A DNA stretch of 64,000 bases from Mycogone perniciosa (taxonomy: Eukaryota; Ascomycota; Sordariomycetes; Hypocreales; Hypocreaceae), in contig JAOALB010000170.1 in NCBI GenBank assembly GCA_025331125.1, positions 1 through 64,000 on the forward strand, in the 5' to 3' direction. Under the pieces are notes generated by a model. That model was not told the DNA's origin. It was given only the letters and a program-made list of their open reading frames with translations, and did not search any database. The number at the start of each line of letters is the position of its first letter. Within the stretch, counting starts at the first letter, position 1. The position numbers were made by a program, and so were the translations under genes. Of the stretch, positions 1 to 11,853 are shown one piece after another.

Positions 1-191
1 CCCACCTGGCAATTGCACCCCCCTAATGATTGAATGAATAGCCAATAGGCCCTCACCCAATGGCACCAAGTCAACCCCCCCCCCCCAGCTTAGGCACTCG
101 TTGACTGGCATCAACTCATATAATTCTACATAAAGTATAATAATATCTACATTGTGATCATTTAGCATGGCACGTCTCTCTGCGGCTACAT

Positions 192-3100
192 TCAATGCAT
201 CCTCCTAAGTTCCTCAATAATGCTCCGCATATCCTCCACACTAGGCCCAAGCCCCTCACATACCATTTCTTGTTTGCCTTCGTCTAGATCTAAGAACCGC
301 TCCACCAGCTCGCCATCGACAAACCGATATGGGCCTTCGCCTTCCCTGACCTCGTTTCTGAATGACCGCCACAACTCAAATGATAGGTTTCCGGGGCTGT
401 GGATATACCCTTGTAGGCGTAACTGGAAGGTCATGAGCAGATCATGGTATTTGGGGGCAATATCCCCGTAGAGGTACAGAGTGCCTTCAACCTATGGCAA
501 CGTCAGCTCTAATCCAGCCTGGAAATATGAATCCAACTCACCGAACCCAAGAATGCTTTTGGTGACACAATAGCATTTTCATTGGTTGCAATATGCAGCT
601 TCCTGATCCGATTGATTTGCTCGCCGATGTTCAACTCACTTATAATCTCCAGTCGACTTTGATCCTGTTCCACAGGGGCGTCCGATTCTTGTCTAAGCAC
701 AATGATGTTACCCTGAGCATCTGCTTCTAGCCATCTCTTGTCATCCAAATTGCAGATAGATGTAGTCCATCCTTGTTGGTAATGCCGCGCTCGTTCCTCT
801 AGTTTTGCCCGCTCGCCATTTCGCGCCGGTATGAACTCAATCAAGGACAGTGATTGCATGAGATCTCCAACGCCGATCATGTTTCCAGAGACATCCAAGT
901 CAACAGGAAACGAGGCGGGGCGATAAGTTGCGACCTTCTGCAGACTGCCAGCAGTTGTCGTTTCCTCTGTGTAGCTATAAACAACGACTGTTTTAGACAG
1001 CCCAGCAACAATATGGCCGTCGACGATGGCCAAGCAACGGCAAACACCTTTCAGATTGTGGGAGACAATCTGGTACAGTTGCCGGTCTTCGTCAACTCCC
1101 AAAACAAGTATTCTGCCTCGAGTCTCCCCTGCCTCGGTTATGTCCGAATCAGTGATAAAACTGGTTCCAACGACGAATCGTTCTGTGAAGTTTCCACCAC
1201 TGTCAAGGAGTTCTGTACGAATGATACACTCGGCCAGCTCAAGCGAATCAGAAGAATTTAAGAAAAATGGTTTGCCCAGCTCTTGAAATACGATTTCGTC
1301 CACCAGCTTGACGGTGCTCGTAATCACCTCCTCGTTGTTCACAAGCTCCTTCCTGACGCAACCCAGACCAAAGGCCTTCAGTCCTGGAGAATATGCAACC
1401 CGGCGAACCGTCTCGTTGACAGGCAAAGTTTTGACATGGGTAAGCCTTTGTTTGTCAACACGACATATTCTCACGTGACTGTCCGTGGATAGAATGATCG
1501 AGTCTGGAAAAGCTTCGGAATCGAATGGTGCGACATAGGTTGCGTCGTCAGCTGTCGTTGCTGAGTAAATGATCCTCCCCTCCGCACTGTATATCAGGCT
1601 TGCATGTTCCGTAGTGGCGAACACATTACAGGTGCCGTCTTCTTGGGGAAGGATATGCAGTCTAGCGGGACTGCTCCCGAGAATCACAGACTTTCGCCCT
1701 GATACTGAGAACCCCCTGACTGAGACATTGAAACTGACGACATTTCCGTCTTCTAATGCCACCAACATTGTGGGGCCTGAAATTTCAGGGGGATGAAGCT
1801 GAACTAGAGCGATATCTCGTGGAACTGAGGCACTGTCGTCGGTCTCCCTGAGGGACTCGCCATGAAGCGGTTCCAAGGATTGCATGTCTACAACTGAAAT
1901 CGTGCCCGAGGTCCACCAGCCAACCACACCGAAATCTTGAGGGTGGCGTGCCGCATGTAGGCACGATATTTGGTCCTGTTGTCCAGACGTAGGATCTTCT
2001 GGGGCAACTTGAGTTGAGGCCTTCAAGTTGTCTAGCAGATTCAACGAGACCAACGCCACCCCCTCCACGGATATCAAAGCCCATTTATCGTTAGCAGACG
2101 CTGCTGTAATAGTCTTTCCTCTGGGCGTCTCCCACGAACACAAGGCAATACCACTGTCAGGGTCAAGGATGGTCACAGAACGCGTCGTGATTTGTAGCAA
2201 CTGACCGTTCGTCAAGTTCGACGCCCAGAGCGTTTCCGATTCTAGGTCCATCCCTTGAAATGAGAACACTTCCTCAATGATATCTGGTTCGAGTCGAACG
2301 ACTCGTGTTCCAGATATGGATGATACTATCACGGTATCAACCTTGTCAGAATTTCCGGAGCGCAGTGTAAACAGCCCTCTGGTATTCTGGATTTCGTCAA
2401 GTATACCTCGGTCCTCGAGGCCAACGCCGCTGCGGATGCTCCGCAGACTTCCATCCCGATATGCACCACAACCAGCCACGATCCTCGCTTGTCCTGAGGA
2501 GAAAGAATTTCCGGCTTGCGTATCCCCATCTCTGTTCCCCATATCCATGATGCTAAAGTCCATTATAGGTCCATTGTTTGATAACACTTTGACCAAGGAC
2601 ATCGTTTGTGATTCAATGCTGATTTGTATGAGCTGAGAGTCTCCATGGTGCGAGCCGATAAACAGCATGTTATTTCCCATATAAACCAAGGTGGCTGCTC
2701 TGGACGTGAATAGGCCGGAATTCTCAAAACTGATGGGATGAACTTTCATCCCCGTCACTACCACGCCGGTTGACTCGTTGGTGGTCTCGATTTCTAAAAG
2801 ATCGAGGCGACCGTAATCGTCAGCGAGGAAGTAGCGCGTTCCGTCGTATTGCGCCCAAGCCACGTATATCTTTGGCTCTGTCAATTTGGAACACACAGTT
2901 GTGTACGTGAGACTGTCAAAGTAGACTAAAAGCGTCTCACCCACAACAAGCAGGCCACCCAAATGAGCCCTAGTTCCTTCGTTGTTGCGCACATGATAGC
3001 GCTTTTCCTCGTACACAGGAACAGGGATCAGCATGGAGGCATATGGGTCAGGGATGATTTGGTCAAGCTCCCTGTCTTTGTGAGGGTCGAACTTGGATAC

Positions 3101-3787
3101 CTCTCCGCCCTTATCATCTTTCGTCAGCCGATAGACAACTATTCTGGCCTCCTCTCGGTCTAGCTGGCCTTTGTAAAGAAAGGCAATCTTCGGGTGGCCA
3201 GTTCGGCTATGGAGAAACGTGCTGGCTTTCATCCACAGTTCAGTTAGGCGGACTTGATCCAGCACCTCAAGTTTTGTGGTGGAGCCCTTCCGTGTAGGAA
3301 GTCGGAAGACGTTTAATACTCCTTCCCAGAGGTGCATTGCCATAAATCTCCCAGTTGGGTCAACTAAACACTTATTCTGGCTTTGCGACTGTCGCATATA
3401 TGGTTCTGCGAAATCCTCCATTGTCTGCTCAACAGCATCTAGCTGATTTGTCACGGGGTTCCACGCGATGTTGAAATATTGGAACCGATTAGTTCCGATG
3501 AACAGCAGATCTGTGTTGGAGTCTTTCGGCTGCAATCGTTGCAACATGTCTATCGTGCCATGAACGACCTTTGTGTGCAGGCAGGTCATGCCCTCTTCGT
3601 CGACGCGCCATATTTCTAGCCGGTTCGCCTTTCTGCGATGTGGAATTCCATGAGCTATATCCTATGCAGTCTCAAAAGCGTTAAAAACTCACGCGATGAC
3701 GAGTTCCTCAGCATCCGGCGACAGAAATCGGATGCGTAGCGCATGCCGGATGCTGGTTGGCTTGTGGACGGGCGCGACGTACGCCAT
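192..3787 (-). CDS. DDB1: DDB1, UV-damaged DNA-binding protein 1 homolog
   Basis: Three exons read leftwards: 3787-3693, 3632-542 and 491-192, with introns of 60 and 50 nt that both start GTGAGT. They join to 1162 codons (1161 aa), close to the roughly 1140 aa of animal DDB1. The start reads MAYVAPVHKP and runs into the first beta-propeller. The MMS1-type N-terminal propellers and the C-terminal CPSF-A region follow, and the end (PYRFVDGELVERFLDL) is a hallmark of DDB1. By family knowledge it is the adaptor of CUL4-type E3 ubiquitin ligases, presenting WD40 substrate receptors, and acts in nucleotide-excision repair and chromatin in the nucleus. It is divergent from the Zip2-like gene across a 0.77 kb spacer. 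The main rival, CPSF160 or SAP130/RSE1, is usually longer and lacks this C-terminus. Confidence 0.95.
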
Positions 3788-4560
3788 GACGGAACAATTG
3801 ATGGAAGACGGTGATGGAGGAGTTGGGAGGCTATGCTACCCTCGAAGAGAGCTGCGCAGGAGGTTCTTTCATGCCGTAGCCCGAAGACAAGTTGTTGAAT
3901 CGCGGTTGAAGGTTGGAAGTTCGAAGTTCGAAGTTCAGAGCTCCCAGGTCAGTTTCCGGAGTTACGAAAGCCTGCAGGGAGCTAAAGCCCTGTCTGTACT
4001 AAGTATTTGGCGGGGCAGCGATCGCTATCTCAGCGTGGGGTTCCGAGGCTCCCCCTACGGAGTACTAACTTTATCTCCGTATCCCACCACCTGTCATGCC
4101 TCCTTAAAGGTCAGTTGACGGTCTCGAGAATACTCGTATGACCGCTATGGATGCAAATATCAGCTTAAATTAGTTTCCCACTGGGCTTAGCATAAACATC
4201 TCAAGTAAAGCCCAGTTGATCAGTGATGAGCCAGAATAGCCCACTGGTGATTTGTGTGTGAAATCCAATAGTTTCACTGCTGCAAAATATTCCAGACAAT
4301 TAACCGTCTTCTAGATATTCACTCTTGCCCTTGGTGTCGGTATTGTACTTCGTACCTTACATGGGGCTCTTTCCTCTACTACCGGGCAACTTGTGCCTGC
4401 CCTGGAGTCCAATGTGGACATCAAAATATGCATTCAGCTCTTCGTTTTGGACTCAGACATCTATGTTTCCAATTGTGCTTCATTTTCTTTTTATCCTTTG
4501 TGGACTTCTCAATGCTAGGTTGATGATGGTATCAGCCATATTACCCTGCAGCTCATAACC
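3788..4560. other. divergent intergenic region, DDB1 / Zip2-like gene
   Basis: Shared upstream region of two divergently transcribed genes. It holds one TACGGAGTA word at 4056-4064. A hydrophobic 77-codon open frame at 4325-4558 has no recognisable domain and is not called as a gene. No tRNA or repeat is seen. Confidence 0.6.
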
Positions 4561-7277
4561 ATGACGACCACGAGGGAACAACCGATAGACAGGACAGAAA
4601 CGGCCGACGAGTACGGACGTCGAGAGAATTGCCTCAAAAATCACCGAAGAGCACCATTCTGTTTCCAGTCACATATTTCACATCTTCAAAGTACTGCGCA
4701 GAAGACAGAGACAGACAGACTGGTAGCTCAGTCTGGGTTGCGAGCTATTGCACTCCCGCAAGCCCGCATTATTGATGATGCCTTCGACTTTGGTCAAATT
4801 ACGGAGGTCGCGCTGCAAAGGCTTCTGGAGGATTCTTCATTGCAAACACCTCCACTAATTTCCAGACCTTCTCTCAAAGATCTCCTTGCCCCCGTGGAGT
4901 CGTTGGACTTGGGCTCCCGGCCTGAGATTGATGTTCAAGAGTACCTGAGCCAGATTTCTGCAAAGAAATATTCTAATCCGTTCAATCAATGGCTCCCTCT
5001 AAGTTCCGTTAGAGTTGACAAAGATGAGGGCTTGCCCTTTCCACCAAAAACTGACAGACTCCAATCTCTGTTACAGAGAGAACTGGAACGTGAAACGATC
5101 ACCGTGTCAGACGATGCCTCAATATTTGAGCAGGACGCTTATAGACCCCCGTTGACGGCCGAGAATAGGCAGTTCCTGGCAAACTATGCCAAACCTGAAG
5201 CTGTAAGAGAAATGTGTGGTCCAGATACTCGTCTCCAGCTGACTTGGCTCAGTCGCCTTATTACTCCTACCCCGAGCCAATCACCCCTCCACTATCTCCT
5301 GTTTCCGATGACCCTTTACCATTTGTTCCAAATGATGATTCCACTATCATTGATCTTACGTCAGAACCTAATAGCCCTACAAATATGCAAGTTCAGCTCC
5401 TGCAAGAGGGATGTCTCGATTCAGAGCCGGTCATACTGTCAACTCTTCTCACCTCGTCTCCTTCTCAAGGACTGCCAGAGGGCACGAAAAGTCTCGGCGC
5501 GTCCCTTGACGACATTATGGTAGAAGTTCCGATTGTACTTACAAGTTCCGATACAGCGTGTGAAGAAAATATTCTGGCAAATGTCGGTCTCCCTTGTATT
5601 GTCAACGATGAGGATATCTTTGGCCCGCAGCACGATGAAGGATCATATTTTGAAGACACATTCATGGCCTTGCTCGACAGTCGTCACTCTTACGCAGATC
5701 AGCTAACGGAACAAGAGCGCCTAAACCCGACCGACTCGATCTCACGAGTTCATGTCCCTATATTGGATTTCAAGATTCCACAGCCAGCATGGAGCAATGA
5801 CTGCTCAAGTGCAAAGTCACATTTAGCTTGGCTAAAGAATACTTTACAGGGCACGTTTCATATTCCTGTTGTGCCTCGAGACGCTCGATCAGACAGTACC
5901 CTGAAATGGACACCTGCTCCACCGAGAAGTGGTCGGGTAGTTATAAACGAGGAACTACAACTGCTCAGTCAAGCGTCTCGAAGTTACCTTGCCTTGGAGA
6001 GGACCCCTACTTTGAGCAGTGCAAGCTTTGTTTCTGTCACAGCGAGCATGGCGATCCTTCAACTTCCCCAAGACGACGAAATTGAGGATCTGGAGCCCCT
6101 GACCGATGACTGCATAAACCAAGCGCCATCCCTTACAACGACAGAAAAACATCATGGGGTCCCTAACCACCAAGGGTCTACATCAGCAGTCGAATCGACT
6201 TACTTTCAGAAGCAGGAATGGCCCAGTCTCCTTCGTCCACTTCGCAGAAAGACAATTGATGACTCCGTGAGTGTCTTGCCGAAACCCAGCGATACAAGCG
6301 CCACAAGCAAGTTATTATCAGTTTTCATGGAATTGAGAGCGGCTAAAAAGCCCCGGCTTGATATCTCATCTACTCCGATCTCTCAAACCGTGACCACAAG
6401 CATCTTACCACCCCAATTACAGGACAATGCGCCTCAAGTAGCAAAAGGACAGGTTCCGTCACATGAAAATGATCAGGGGATGGTTCCAGCTACAGGACCT
6501 GAAATGGAGATTGCTTCAGAGAAGGGAGCTTTCATTGTTTCTTTGGATCTTGGGAGGCCGATTCTCCGACACCTGGAGATGTTGTGGCCTCCAGAAAACC
6601 TGATCGACATCGATTATTCGCGGCACAACACCATGGCATGGCCACCAGGCACCGCCCAGCCCAAGGAAACAGCCTCACCACTTACCTTCGAAGCCGACAT
6701 CTCTCTATCACCCGCCGCAGGAGTGATTGTCACCAATCTCCTGAAAGTCAAGCAACGGCCTCTCCCCGGCTCAAAGACTCAGACACAGCTCCGGGAACGT
6801 GTTCAAAAAGTCAGCCAAAAATACGAAACCCTCACTGTCCTTGTGTCTGAGTCCAACCCCGCCGGTGAGTTCACGAGAACTCAGGCTCCTTCTGACGTAG
6901 CCGCCTATGGCGACTTTGTCCGCTTTGCTGTCGCACTCGAGGCTAGTGTGAATGTTTTCTTTGTTCAGGGGGCAGAAGGGACACTGGCCAAGTGGATATT
7001 GTGTCTCATGTGTCGCTATTCACACCAATCCTCAGGATTGAAGCCGCTTTTGTCAGCAGAGGAGACGACGTGGGAAGTCTTCTTGCGTCGAGCTGGTATG
7101 AATGTCGTTGCTGCCAAGGTCCTATCCAAAATGCTATTTGAGCAAGCTGGTGCGTCAGGGTTGGCCAAGTTTCTGACCATGTCGACACAGGAACGCATTT
7201 CAAGATATGCACAGCTTCTCCAAGGGGAAAAGGTTCTGCGTATGTCTGGGCAGCTATTGGATCAAAAATGGGGGTGA
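4561..7277 (+). CDS. Zip2/SHOC1-like protein with degenerate XPF-type C-terminus
   Basis: Two exons, 4561-5202 and 5253-7277. The 50-nt intron starts GTAAGA, has CTGAC as likely branch site and ends CTCAG, and the join keeps phase (888 aa). The N-terminal two thirds are low-conservation and acidic or Ser/Pro-rich, with a hydrophobic-acidic patch STIIDLTSE near residue 245 that looks like a SUMO-interacting motif. The last 130 residues, from TVLVSESNPAG, resemble an inactive XPF nuclease fold: a beta strand, then a long helix ending NVFFVQGAEG, followed by a helix-hairpin-helix-like segment (WEVFLRRAGMN and GLAKFLTMS). The ERKxxxD nuclease motif is absent. Such a fold is characteristic of Zip2/SHOC1, the meiotic crossover protein that pairs with Spo16. 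The assignment is inference from architecture; a divergent fungal family of unknown function remains possible. Confidence 0.6.
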
Positions 7278-7761
7278 CCCAGCATATGTTGCACAGTGTG
7301 GCACCGCATGTAATGCCAGATATTTAAACCCGGAGATGCGTCATTTAGAGCAATGAGATGATTCTACAACCCCCCCGGCCATGGTTATATAGCCTGTATA
7401 ACGCCCATCTGTCCAGTATAGATGCAGACCCAAAGGACTTCTAGCAAATTTGCTATGCGTCACAAGGTACCGTTTATCCCAAAATTCAGTCAGTGTTCTT
7501 TCCACAAAGAGACATGAAGAGTGAAGCTTCAGCAGAGCTCCCATAGGGGTCGCGGCAGTGCCGCAAGAGGCGGTGGTGCTGTGCGTTGCTTCGGCATCTG
7601 CTTCAAGCTAACGTATACGACCCTCTGCGATGTGTTCGCGAGAGTAACCGATCTCGAGGCAAGGCCGTAATAATCCGAAATACTATGGGTAAGCCAGCGC
7701 CTAGTTTTGTGTTAGCGTTAGCTCAGCACATTGCACTGAATCATGTTCAAGGGAGGTGGTC
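7278..7761. other. convergent 3' spacer
   Basis: Lies between the 3' ends of the Zip2-like gene and the R3H-associated gene. A GC-rich patch sits near 7545-7575. I see no gene, RNA or repeat in it. Confidence 0.6.
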
Positions 7762-8759
7762 TCACTTGAAGGCAGCGCTCTCATCGTTGCCAAACGAATC
7801 AAACACTACGCCGGAATCAACCGTCTGTTGCGAGACCTCCCTCCTCGCCATCTTGTATCTCGCCCTCTTCTCCCTCAGCTCTCTCATCGCGCCGTTCCTC
7901 CCCACAAACACAATCTCCTCATCTTCCGAATCCATCTCCTCCGCCGCGCTGTCCACATCGTCTTGCTCCTCCTTCCATCTCCTCTGCTCAGCCACGAGGA
8001 ACTGCCGCACCGGCTCCTCTAGGACTCTCACCCAGCTACGAATCACAGGGCTGCGCTTCGTCGTCTCGCGCAGGTCGCGCGGCACTTCCCCCATGCTGAG
8101 ACCCGTCGCGCTGCCGGTCTTGAGTTGCTGCTTTTTGCGCTCGGCTTGCAGCCTGGAGGTCTTGTCTTCGATGCGCTGGCGGATGCCGTGGTCCCAGAAT
8201 TGCGCGAGTTGGTAGGGCACCCGGTGGATGGGGTGCGTAGGGTGGACCTCCCAGTCCATGGGCTCTGGGGGTTGTACGTTGGGGACATGCATGAGATGAT
8301 CTACACCAAATTCCGAGATCAGCGGTCTTGATGCTTTGGGGAGCAGAAAAGGGGGTGGTGGTGGTGTATACCGTTCTCCCATCTCCGGCGCTGCCGGCTT
8401 CCTTCCTTGCCCTTTAGCAGCGCCTCCCTGTGCTTCTGGCTATCTCTTGCGGAAGGGGGTCTTCGAGGCGGCGACTCGACGGCAGCAGCGGCATCGGAGG
8501 ATGTGGTGATTTTGACGTGCTGTCTGCTCGCTGTGCGCTTGGTGGGCGTGACATGTTCGTCAATGGGGATGGATAGCGGGGTTCCAGTGCCGCGAGCAAT
8601 AGGGGAGACGCTGAGCGATTGAAGCGCAGAGATGGTCCACGCTTCGATATCAATGGCTGAGTTTGTTACTGACGCAGCAGCGGGTAGATTGCCCAAGGGG
8701 GTCGCATCGTTCGAAGGAGACTCTTCGGGAGGAGGCGGAACTGCGCTGAATATAGCCAT
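7762..8759 (-). CDS. R3H-associated-domain protein
   Basis: Two exons, 8759-8372 and 8300-7762, separated by a 71-nt intron (GTATAC to TGTAG), encode 308 aa. The splice joins RQRRRWEN to DHLMHVPNVQPPEP, restoring the conserved R3H-associated block in which a basic RRRWEN segment is followed by a PP-rich DWEV element and VPYQLAQFWD. The N-terminal 80 residues are Ser/Pro-rich and the C-terminal part is charged, with an acidic stretch (EEMDSEDEEIVF). No R3H domain follows; in fungi this N-terminal domain commonly stands alone and its function is not established. The ATG giving MAIFSAVPPPPEE was chosen because the extra in-frame upstream sequence looks like untranslated leader. Confidence 0.8.
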
Positions 8760-9796
8760 GGCTGAAGTGCTGGAGGATATACGTGTGTGGGCGCTGGAGA
8801 GTCGGGTTAAATTAGGGTATGAAATGTGACAGCAGAGAGAAGGATGAGGTTCTATCACGATGAGTCCCCGATAGAATAAATTACCCAAAGAATGGCAATG
8901 ATGGCAGTTGCAGGAGGCAATGAGGAGATGTGATAGATATCCATGTCAACGGAGCAGTACGGAGTCCCTCCATGTGGTTCTCCTAATGACACATATCTAC
9001 AGCCAATCAGCGAGCGAGCGCAAGCCATGGGGGAACATGTACTGGTCGACTGGTCTGTGCTGGAGCTGGCGCGGTTACAACTTAAGACGGCTGCGAATCG
9101 TCACGCGTAAAGTGCAGGTCGTGTGATTGATATGCAGCGATAATTACGGAATGTTTTGTCCTATAATTCAATGCTGTCTACGGATTACGGCCGTGTTCTA
9201 AGGATATCGATCCCCAAGTCGGGTGATGAAGTGAGGAAAGCATTACTATTTAAAGGATCAGTATACATAGGAATGGAGCCAACACAGGCCCAAAATAACC
9301 ATCTCATACCTACTACTGTGGCTTGGAATGAGTCACCGAAGAGTAATTTCTGCAACAAGATGAAAACTTCCACCATATGTGGAGACAACTGCCAGTTCAT
9401 GAAGAAATCAATGGGTCAGCACTTCGTAGATATAAGCTTCCTACCACGGCAACTCCCGTGAGATAGCAGGCACAAAACACAAATCCATCGATCCCAAAAA
9501 TATGTCCCTGTTCCCTAAAGCAATGTATGCAGTGTGGTAATCGTACACAATCGTACCTGTCAAGCAGATCCATTTCCTGAGTCCGTTCATGCTGGCGGCC
9601 ACCCTGTTCTGCCGCCTGAGTAGAGAGCCGTCATGTTTATTTTCAACGGCATTGGAAGGTCTCTATCCCTGGCCGCAACATATGCTGAAATAACACACAA
9701 AATAGCAAGCCCTCTTACTCGAAAAGTGTCAACCTAGACCCCCTTTGCGCCAGAAAGAAAAATCACATGATATCAAGGGATCAGTGGATGAGTCGA
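8760..9796. other. intergenic region without a supported gene
   Basis: Lies upstream of the R3H-associated gene and downstream of the PQ-loop gene. Short open frames here (for example 9156-9461) show no domain and no splice partner. A near-match TACGGAGTc occurs at 8958. Nothing else is recognised. Confidence 0.5.
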
Positions 9797-10991
9797 TCAA
9801 TGAGTCGAGTCGTAGTTCCGGTGCGGGTTTCCGATCCCGCCCGGACGGAGCAGCGGCTGGTTCTCTCGAAGAATGGCCTGCTCCTCTCGCGCTTCCATGT
9901 CATCCAGGTCCTCCTCGGTCTCGGCATATCGCTCTGGATGTCCCGTAAAGGGGCCTGGAAGCCCTCGCTCCCAGCCCTCGGAGTAGGTGCGATGAGGAAA
10001 GGGACGTTGAGGATGTTGCTCAATCGGCGATTGGGGTGCGCTGCTGACGAAGCTGTGCGCGTAGCTGTAGCTATCATGTCTTCTAGACAACTCGTAATAG
10101 ATACCCATGATTAACACGGTGCCTTGCATGACTGCCGTCAGCAGGTAAATGGCCCATGTGCTCCAACCTTCAGCGCCGAGTCTCATGAAGAGGCTGGCAG
10201 CGAACAAAAGACCACCAGGTGTTTGGATACACATCATGGGAATGCTCAAGCTTCCGACGTGCTTGAGTTGGTACGTGGTCCAGATCTGGGGGATGTACTG
10301 CACGGCTGCGAGGGCAGCGGCCATGACTCCCAGGGAGTTGGCCCAGAGGTTAAGCTGGCCGGGGAAGGCAATGGCAAACACACCAGTGAGAGCGATGACA
10401 AGCAGACCATGAAGAATACAGAGCACACCAACCGAAACAGCCGTCTGCCACTTGGGAGATTCGCCGCCTAGCTCCTCCTGGGGCACATTAGCGTCTTGGT
10501 AGCGGAAGAAGATGAGGAACAGAACAAGGCTGCAGCACATGGTCAGCATCAACTCGGAAGTCAACGTGGGAGAGGGCATTAGCATACATGGCGGTAAAGC
10601 ACAACCATTGTGTGCCAAGCTGGGCGACACCCAGCAGTCCAGCCACACACTCGAACGTCTCCAACTCTTTGCAGCAGCCAATGGCATTCCTGGACGGAGC
10701 TACGGTCAGAATATTGGCAAAGCCGGCGGTAGCAGATGTCGTGCCGAGAAGTACAAAGTAGGGGGAAATGCCTTCGGAGGTGCCCCTGGAGATGATGCGG
10801 TAGTGCTGGGGGAGGTACGAAATCATGAGACCGATCAAGATAATGCTGCCTTGCCTGTCAGTGACTATGCCAACCAAGGAGGTGGACGGAATTGGAGGTG
10901 AAGCTCACACGGAGACAACCAGCTCCATGTAGGATGGCTCCTTAAGCACATCGCACATGGTGCTAGCACCGCTAAACGGCGAGGCGTTCAT
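9797..10991 (-). CDS. PQ-loop repeat seven-helix membrane protein
   Basis: Three exons, 10991-10909, 10854-10588 and 10529-9797, with introns of 54 and 58 nt, give 360 aa. The first exon reads MNASPFSGAST and the joins restore VVSVQGSIILIG and CFTAILVLFLI. Two PQ-loop motifs are clear: YLPQHYRII with GISPYFVLLG in the N-terminal half, and YIPQIWTTY with GSLSIPMM in the second. About seven hydrophobic segments are followed by a 100-residue hydrophilic C-terminal tail. The PQ-loop family includes vacuolar or lysosomal amino-acid exporters (Ypq/PQLC2), KDEL receptors and MPC/SWEET relatives. The substrate of this fungal member cannot be read from sequence. A likely site of action is an endomembrane such as the vacuole. 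Confidence 0.88.
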
Positions 10992-11853
10992 GATGACGGT
11001 ATTTGGCTGGGCGATGGCAGGTTGGCTCAGCCGGTATCGATGGCGACGATGCGTCACGTAGCTGTAGAGGGATTCGATTGGCGGAAGCCGGATTCAATAG
11101 TCGAGGACGGTATCAGAGACGATTTCGAAAGCCTGGTGTGCACGAGGCGGAGTTGCGATGGCTCGGTGGAAAAGCCTTGGAGCTTTGCAGGGCTAAGACG
11201 GTTTCATGATGCGTGGGATTGGGCGAGATGGAGGTGAATGGCGTGATTTGTCGGCTGCCGTGAACACCTGAGAAGAAAGTGAAATTCGCTATCGATATGG
11301 CACGAGACCAGGCGAGACGGCGTCTGGCTGGGCAGCTGCTGAGCCGTAAGTGAGATGGTGAATGGGGGAGGGAATGGGAATAGGAATGGGATTGGGATTG
11401 GGATTTGGGACGAAGTCGGGGGACGTTCGTCGTCAGTTGGTAGTGAGTGACCTTTAGATAGTTAGTAACTACCTAGGAGACTAGGTCCCTAGGTGACCTT
11501 CAGCCCGCTGCCAGCGCCAAGGCTGGGTCTAACGGCCAATGTCACTCCGCAGCCAACATGCGCCTGGACAGTACTTTGGCGTGTCACCATCTGAAACGCG
11601 CCCAGGCACATCCGATGACGTTGAGGCAAATCCCGACTGCCCGATTTTGTAATCCGTCTCTCATCTCACAATCGGATTTACATGTTGATCTGGGGATAGT
11701 ACATACATACTATAACATTTCGATATCAGACCCCGGACAGGTGAAGAAAGATCGACATATACGAAGTACGAGCCATGCAGATCTGAGAGTGAAAAGAGCA
11801 AAAAAAGAAAAAAAAGAAAAGGCCATTGAGGGAGAAACCCCTGTGACAGGGGG
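10992..11853. other. divergent intergenic region, PQ-loop / WD40 gene
   Basis: Upstream region of two divergent genes. It contains the four-tract G-run at 11388-11409 and a TACGAAGTA word at 11760-11768. A purine-rich A/G run precedes the WD40 start codon. No gene is seen. Confidence 0.6.
11388..11409 (+). repeat. GGGATT tandem run, G-quadruplex candidate
   Basis: Four GGG tracts at 11388, 11394, 11400 and 11407, separated by ATT, ATT and ATTT, sit inside a longer GGAAT/GGGAT-rich stretch from about 11364. The spacing fits a canonical G-quadruplex. It lies about 400 bp upstream of the PQ-loop start and 450 bp upstream of the WD40 start, so a promoter role is possible but only inferred. Confidence 0.6.

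Noticed and set aside
4325..4558. Hydrophobic 77-codon frame before the Zip2-like gene
   Set aside because: Lies in a divergent promoter, has no domain, and no splice link to the next frame is supported.
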